A DNA stretch of 23,138 nucleotides from VGRW01 sp041498295 (GTDB lineage: Bacteria > Myxococcota_A > UBA9160 > SZUA-336), in NCBI GenBank assembly GCA_041498295.1, contig JBGQIB010000064.1, positions 1 to 23,138 of the forward strand, read 5' to 3'. The translations under genes and the position numbers were made by a program. Within the stretch, counting starts at the first letter, position 1. Each line of letters starts with the position of its first letter. Under the pieces are notes generated by a model. That model was not told the origin of the DNA. It ran no database searches and saw only the letters and a list, made by a program, of their open reading frames with translations. Of this stretch, positions 22,462 through 23,138 are shown piece by piece.

Positions 22462-22989
22462 TCACGTTTTGGTGATTGGCCTGCTCCGGCGGGCCTTTTT
22501 CGTTTCTGGGGTTCGTCGCTGCGCCGTCCGTTTTTCCTCGTCGCGCGCATGCGACTCCATCCGCTCCGCGAGCTCGGTGGCGAACGCGGCGAAGCGCGCG
22601 AGCGGTGCCGGTTCGAAGTCGGCCCAGATGCGCGCGAGCGCGCGCTCCCGGTCGCGGCGTACCGTCTCCATCGCCGCGCGCCCCGCGGCGCTGAGCGAGT
22701 AGCGCCGCTGACGTGCGTCGCCCTCCGCGATCTTCACGGCGATCAGCTTCTGGTCGAGCAGCTGGCGGATCACCTTCGACACGGCCGCCGGCGAGCGCGC
22801 GCGGCGGCGTGCGAACAGCGAGGGCATGAAGTCCTCGGCCGCGATCTGCTCGAGCACGCGCCACTGCGCTTCCGATAGGCCGGCGGATTGGGCGAGCTGC
22901 GAGCGCCTGTGCGCGAACGCGTCGGCCAGGCGCTGCAGCGCGGCGAGCGCTTCGCGCAAGCTGGGGTCGGACTTGTCTTTGTTCGCCAC
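22462..22989 (-). CDS. MarR family transcriptional regulator
   Basis: A 175-residue regulator. After a polar lead come LREALAALQRLADAFAHRR, the winged helix with LSEAQWRVLEQIAAEDF, RARSPAAVSKVIRQLLDQKLI and the wing DARQRRYSLSAAGRAAME, then a dimerisation helix. The C-terminus is a Lys/Arg-rich extension (EEKRTAQRR to KKARRSRPITKT). I chose GTG at 22989, since an in-frame TTG at 23028 would overlap the ribosome binding site of the divergent methyltransferase and add residues read from the operator. The 24-bp palindrome just upstream is its likely binding site, controlling itself and the divergent gene. Confidence 0.85.
   Translation of the reverse strand: MANKDKSDPSLREALAALQRLADAFAHRRSQLAQSAGLSEAQWRVLEQIAAEDFMPSLFARRRARSPAAVSKVIRQLLDQKLIAVKIAEGDARQRRYSLSAAGRAAMETVRRDRERALARIWADFEPAPLARFAAFATELAERMESHARDEEKRTAQRRTPETKKARRSRPITKT
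22464..22503 (+). ncRNA. Candidate very short transcript (about 40 nt)
   Basis: This is the stretch between the predicted start of the TTGACG/TAGGAT promoter and the run of T after the terminator hairpin. The RNA would consist almost wholly of a short leader plus the hairpin. It would be antisense to the last codons of the minus-strand MarR gene. Alternatively the promoter is fortuitous and the hairpin simply ends the phosphatase message. Confidence 0.3.
22478..22500 (+). terminator. Intrinsic terminator
   Basis: A GC-rich 7-bp stem (22478-22484 with 22489-22495, one G-U pair) with a 4-base loop, followed directly by TTTTT and then CGTTT on the plus strand. It overlaps the 3' coding end of the minus-strand MarR gene. 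Confidence 0.75.
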
Positions 22990-22992
22990 TTC

Positions 22993-23016
22993 GATTATTA
23001 ACCTAGGTAAATAATC
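22993..23016. promoter_or_regulatory. 24-bp near-perfect palindrome, MarR operator
   Basis: Centred on ACCTAGGT, with AT-rich arms that pair at all positions but one. It fills the 41-base divergent gap between the MarR and methyltransferase starts. AT-rich palindromes of this size with a TAACC/GGTTA-like core are typical of MarR operators. Confidence 0.75.
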
Positions 23017-23030
23017 ATTCGGAGGCAATC

Positions 23031-23138
23031 ATGAGCGCGGACTTGGATACGCAGGTGCAACGGCAATTCGGCGCGGCGGCCGCGAACTACGCGGTGAGCG
23101 CGGTGCACTCGGGTGGGCCGACGCTCGACACGGTCGTC
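23031..23138 (+). CDS. Class I SAM-dependent methyltransferase, N-terminal fragment (cut by window edge)
   Basis: The first 36 codons of a plus-strand gene, with ATG at 23031 and GGAGG five bases upstream. The start MSADLDTQVQRQFGAAAANY, followed by AVSAVHSGGPTL, matches the N-terminal helix of UbiE/COQ5-like methyltransferases, which have a QFGxxAxxYxxSxxH pattern before the SAM-binding motif. The SAM motif itself is beyond the window. It diverges from MarR and is probably under its control. Confidence 0.75.
   Translation, partial: MSADLDTQVQRQFGAAAANYAVSAVHSGGPTLDTVV

Noticed and set aside
1..23138. CRISPR arrays, tRNA or rRNA genes, insertion-sequence transposases
   Set aside because: No regularly spaced short repeats, tRNA-like cloverleaf or T-loop motif, or transposase motifs were found on reading both strands.

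Overview
The window is GC-rich chromosomal DNA. Spacing is tight, strand changes are frequent, GTG and TTG starts are common, and ribosome binding sites are mostly purine-rich. Gene content (an F420-type luciferase-like monooxygenase, lipoproteins with poorly conserved bodies, a trypsin-like protease, a MerR/DUF433 plus DUF5615 toxin-antitoxin pair, a TcmP/DUF5131 pair) suits a free-living bacterium of the Myxococcota or a related delta-proteobacterial lineage. That placement is an inference; there is no rRNA or marker gene to fix it.

Layout. 1-3949: start of a Fic-family gene (minus, cut by the window edge), a zinc-type dehydrogenase, a decayed small gene, a toxin-antitoxin pair whose toxin is fused to an SHOCT-like tail, an alpha/beta hydrolase and a small alarmone hydrolase. 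3950-11160: an accessory island. It holds a gene remnant, a 712-residue PD-(D/E)XK nuclease plus DUF2075-type helicase, a divergent pair made of a winged-helix/DUF488 fusion and a conserved partner with a Cys/His cluster, a dead copy of a spermidine-synthase-like gene, a truncated gene, a frameshifted tcmP and an intact DUF5131 gene. 11157-13054: the intact spermidine-synthase-like gene, then a MerR-DUF433 antitoxin and DUF5615 PIN-like toxin. 13188-15242: a three-gene minus-strand operon of one trypsin-like protease without signal peptide and two lipoproteins. 15406-18696: a luciferase-like monooxygenase, a TetR regulator and a divergent FAD monooxygenase around a palindromic operator. 18712-23138: a lipoprotein, a Crp/Fnr regulator with a perfect CRP-type site just upstream, the thyA-folA operon, a histidine phosphatase, a MarR regulator and the start of a divergent SAM methyltransferase.

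How the genes fit together. Three regulator circuits can be read directly from the DNA: TetR/monooxygenase with face-to-face promoters sharing one palindrome, MarR/methyltransferase with a 24-bp palindrome, and a Crp-like protein with its own consensus site. ThyA and FolA are the usual dTMP/tetrahydrofolate pair. The 4-11 kb stretch looks like a defence-type or mobile island that has undergone several rounds of decay: two frameshifted or truncated genes, a duplicated gene with an internal deletion, and isolated gene remnants. The most notable items are the helicase/DUF488/partner locus, the duplication flanking the tcmP-DUF5131 insert, the toxin-SHOCT chimera, the probably leaderless tetR message, and a strong promoter placed about 20 bases ahead of an intrinsic terminator near 22.45 kb.
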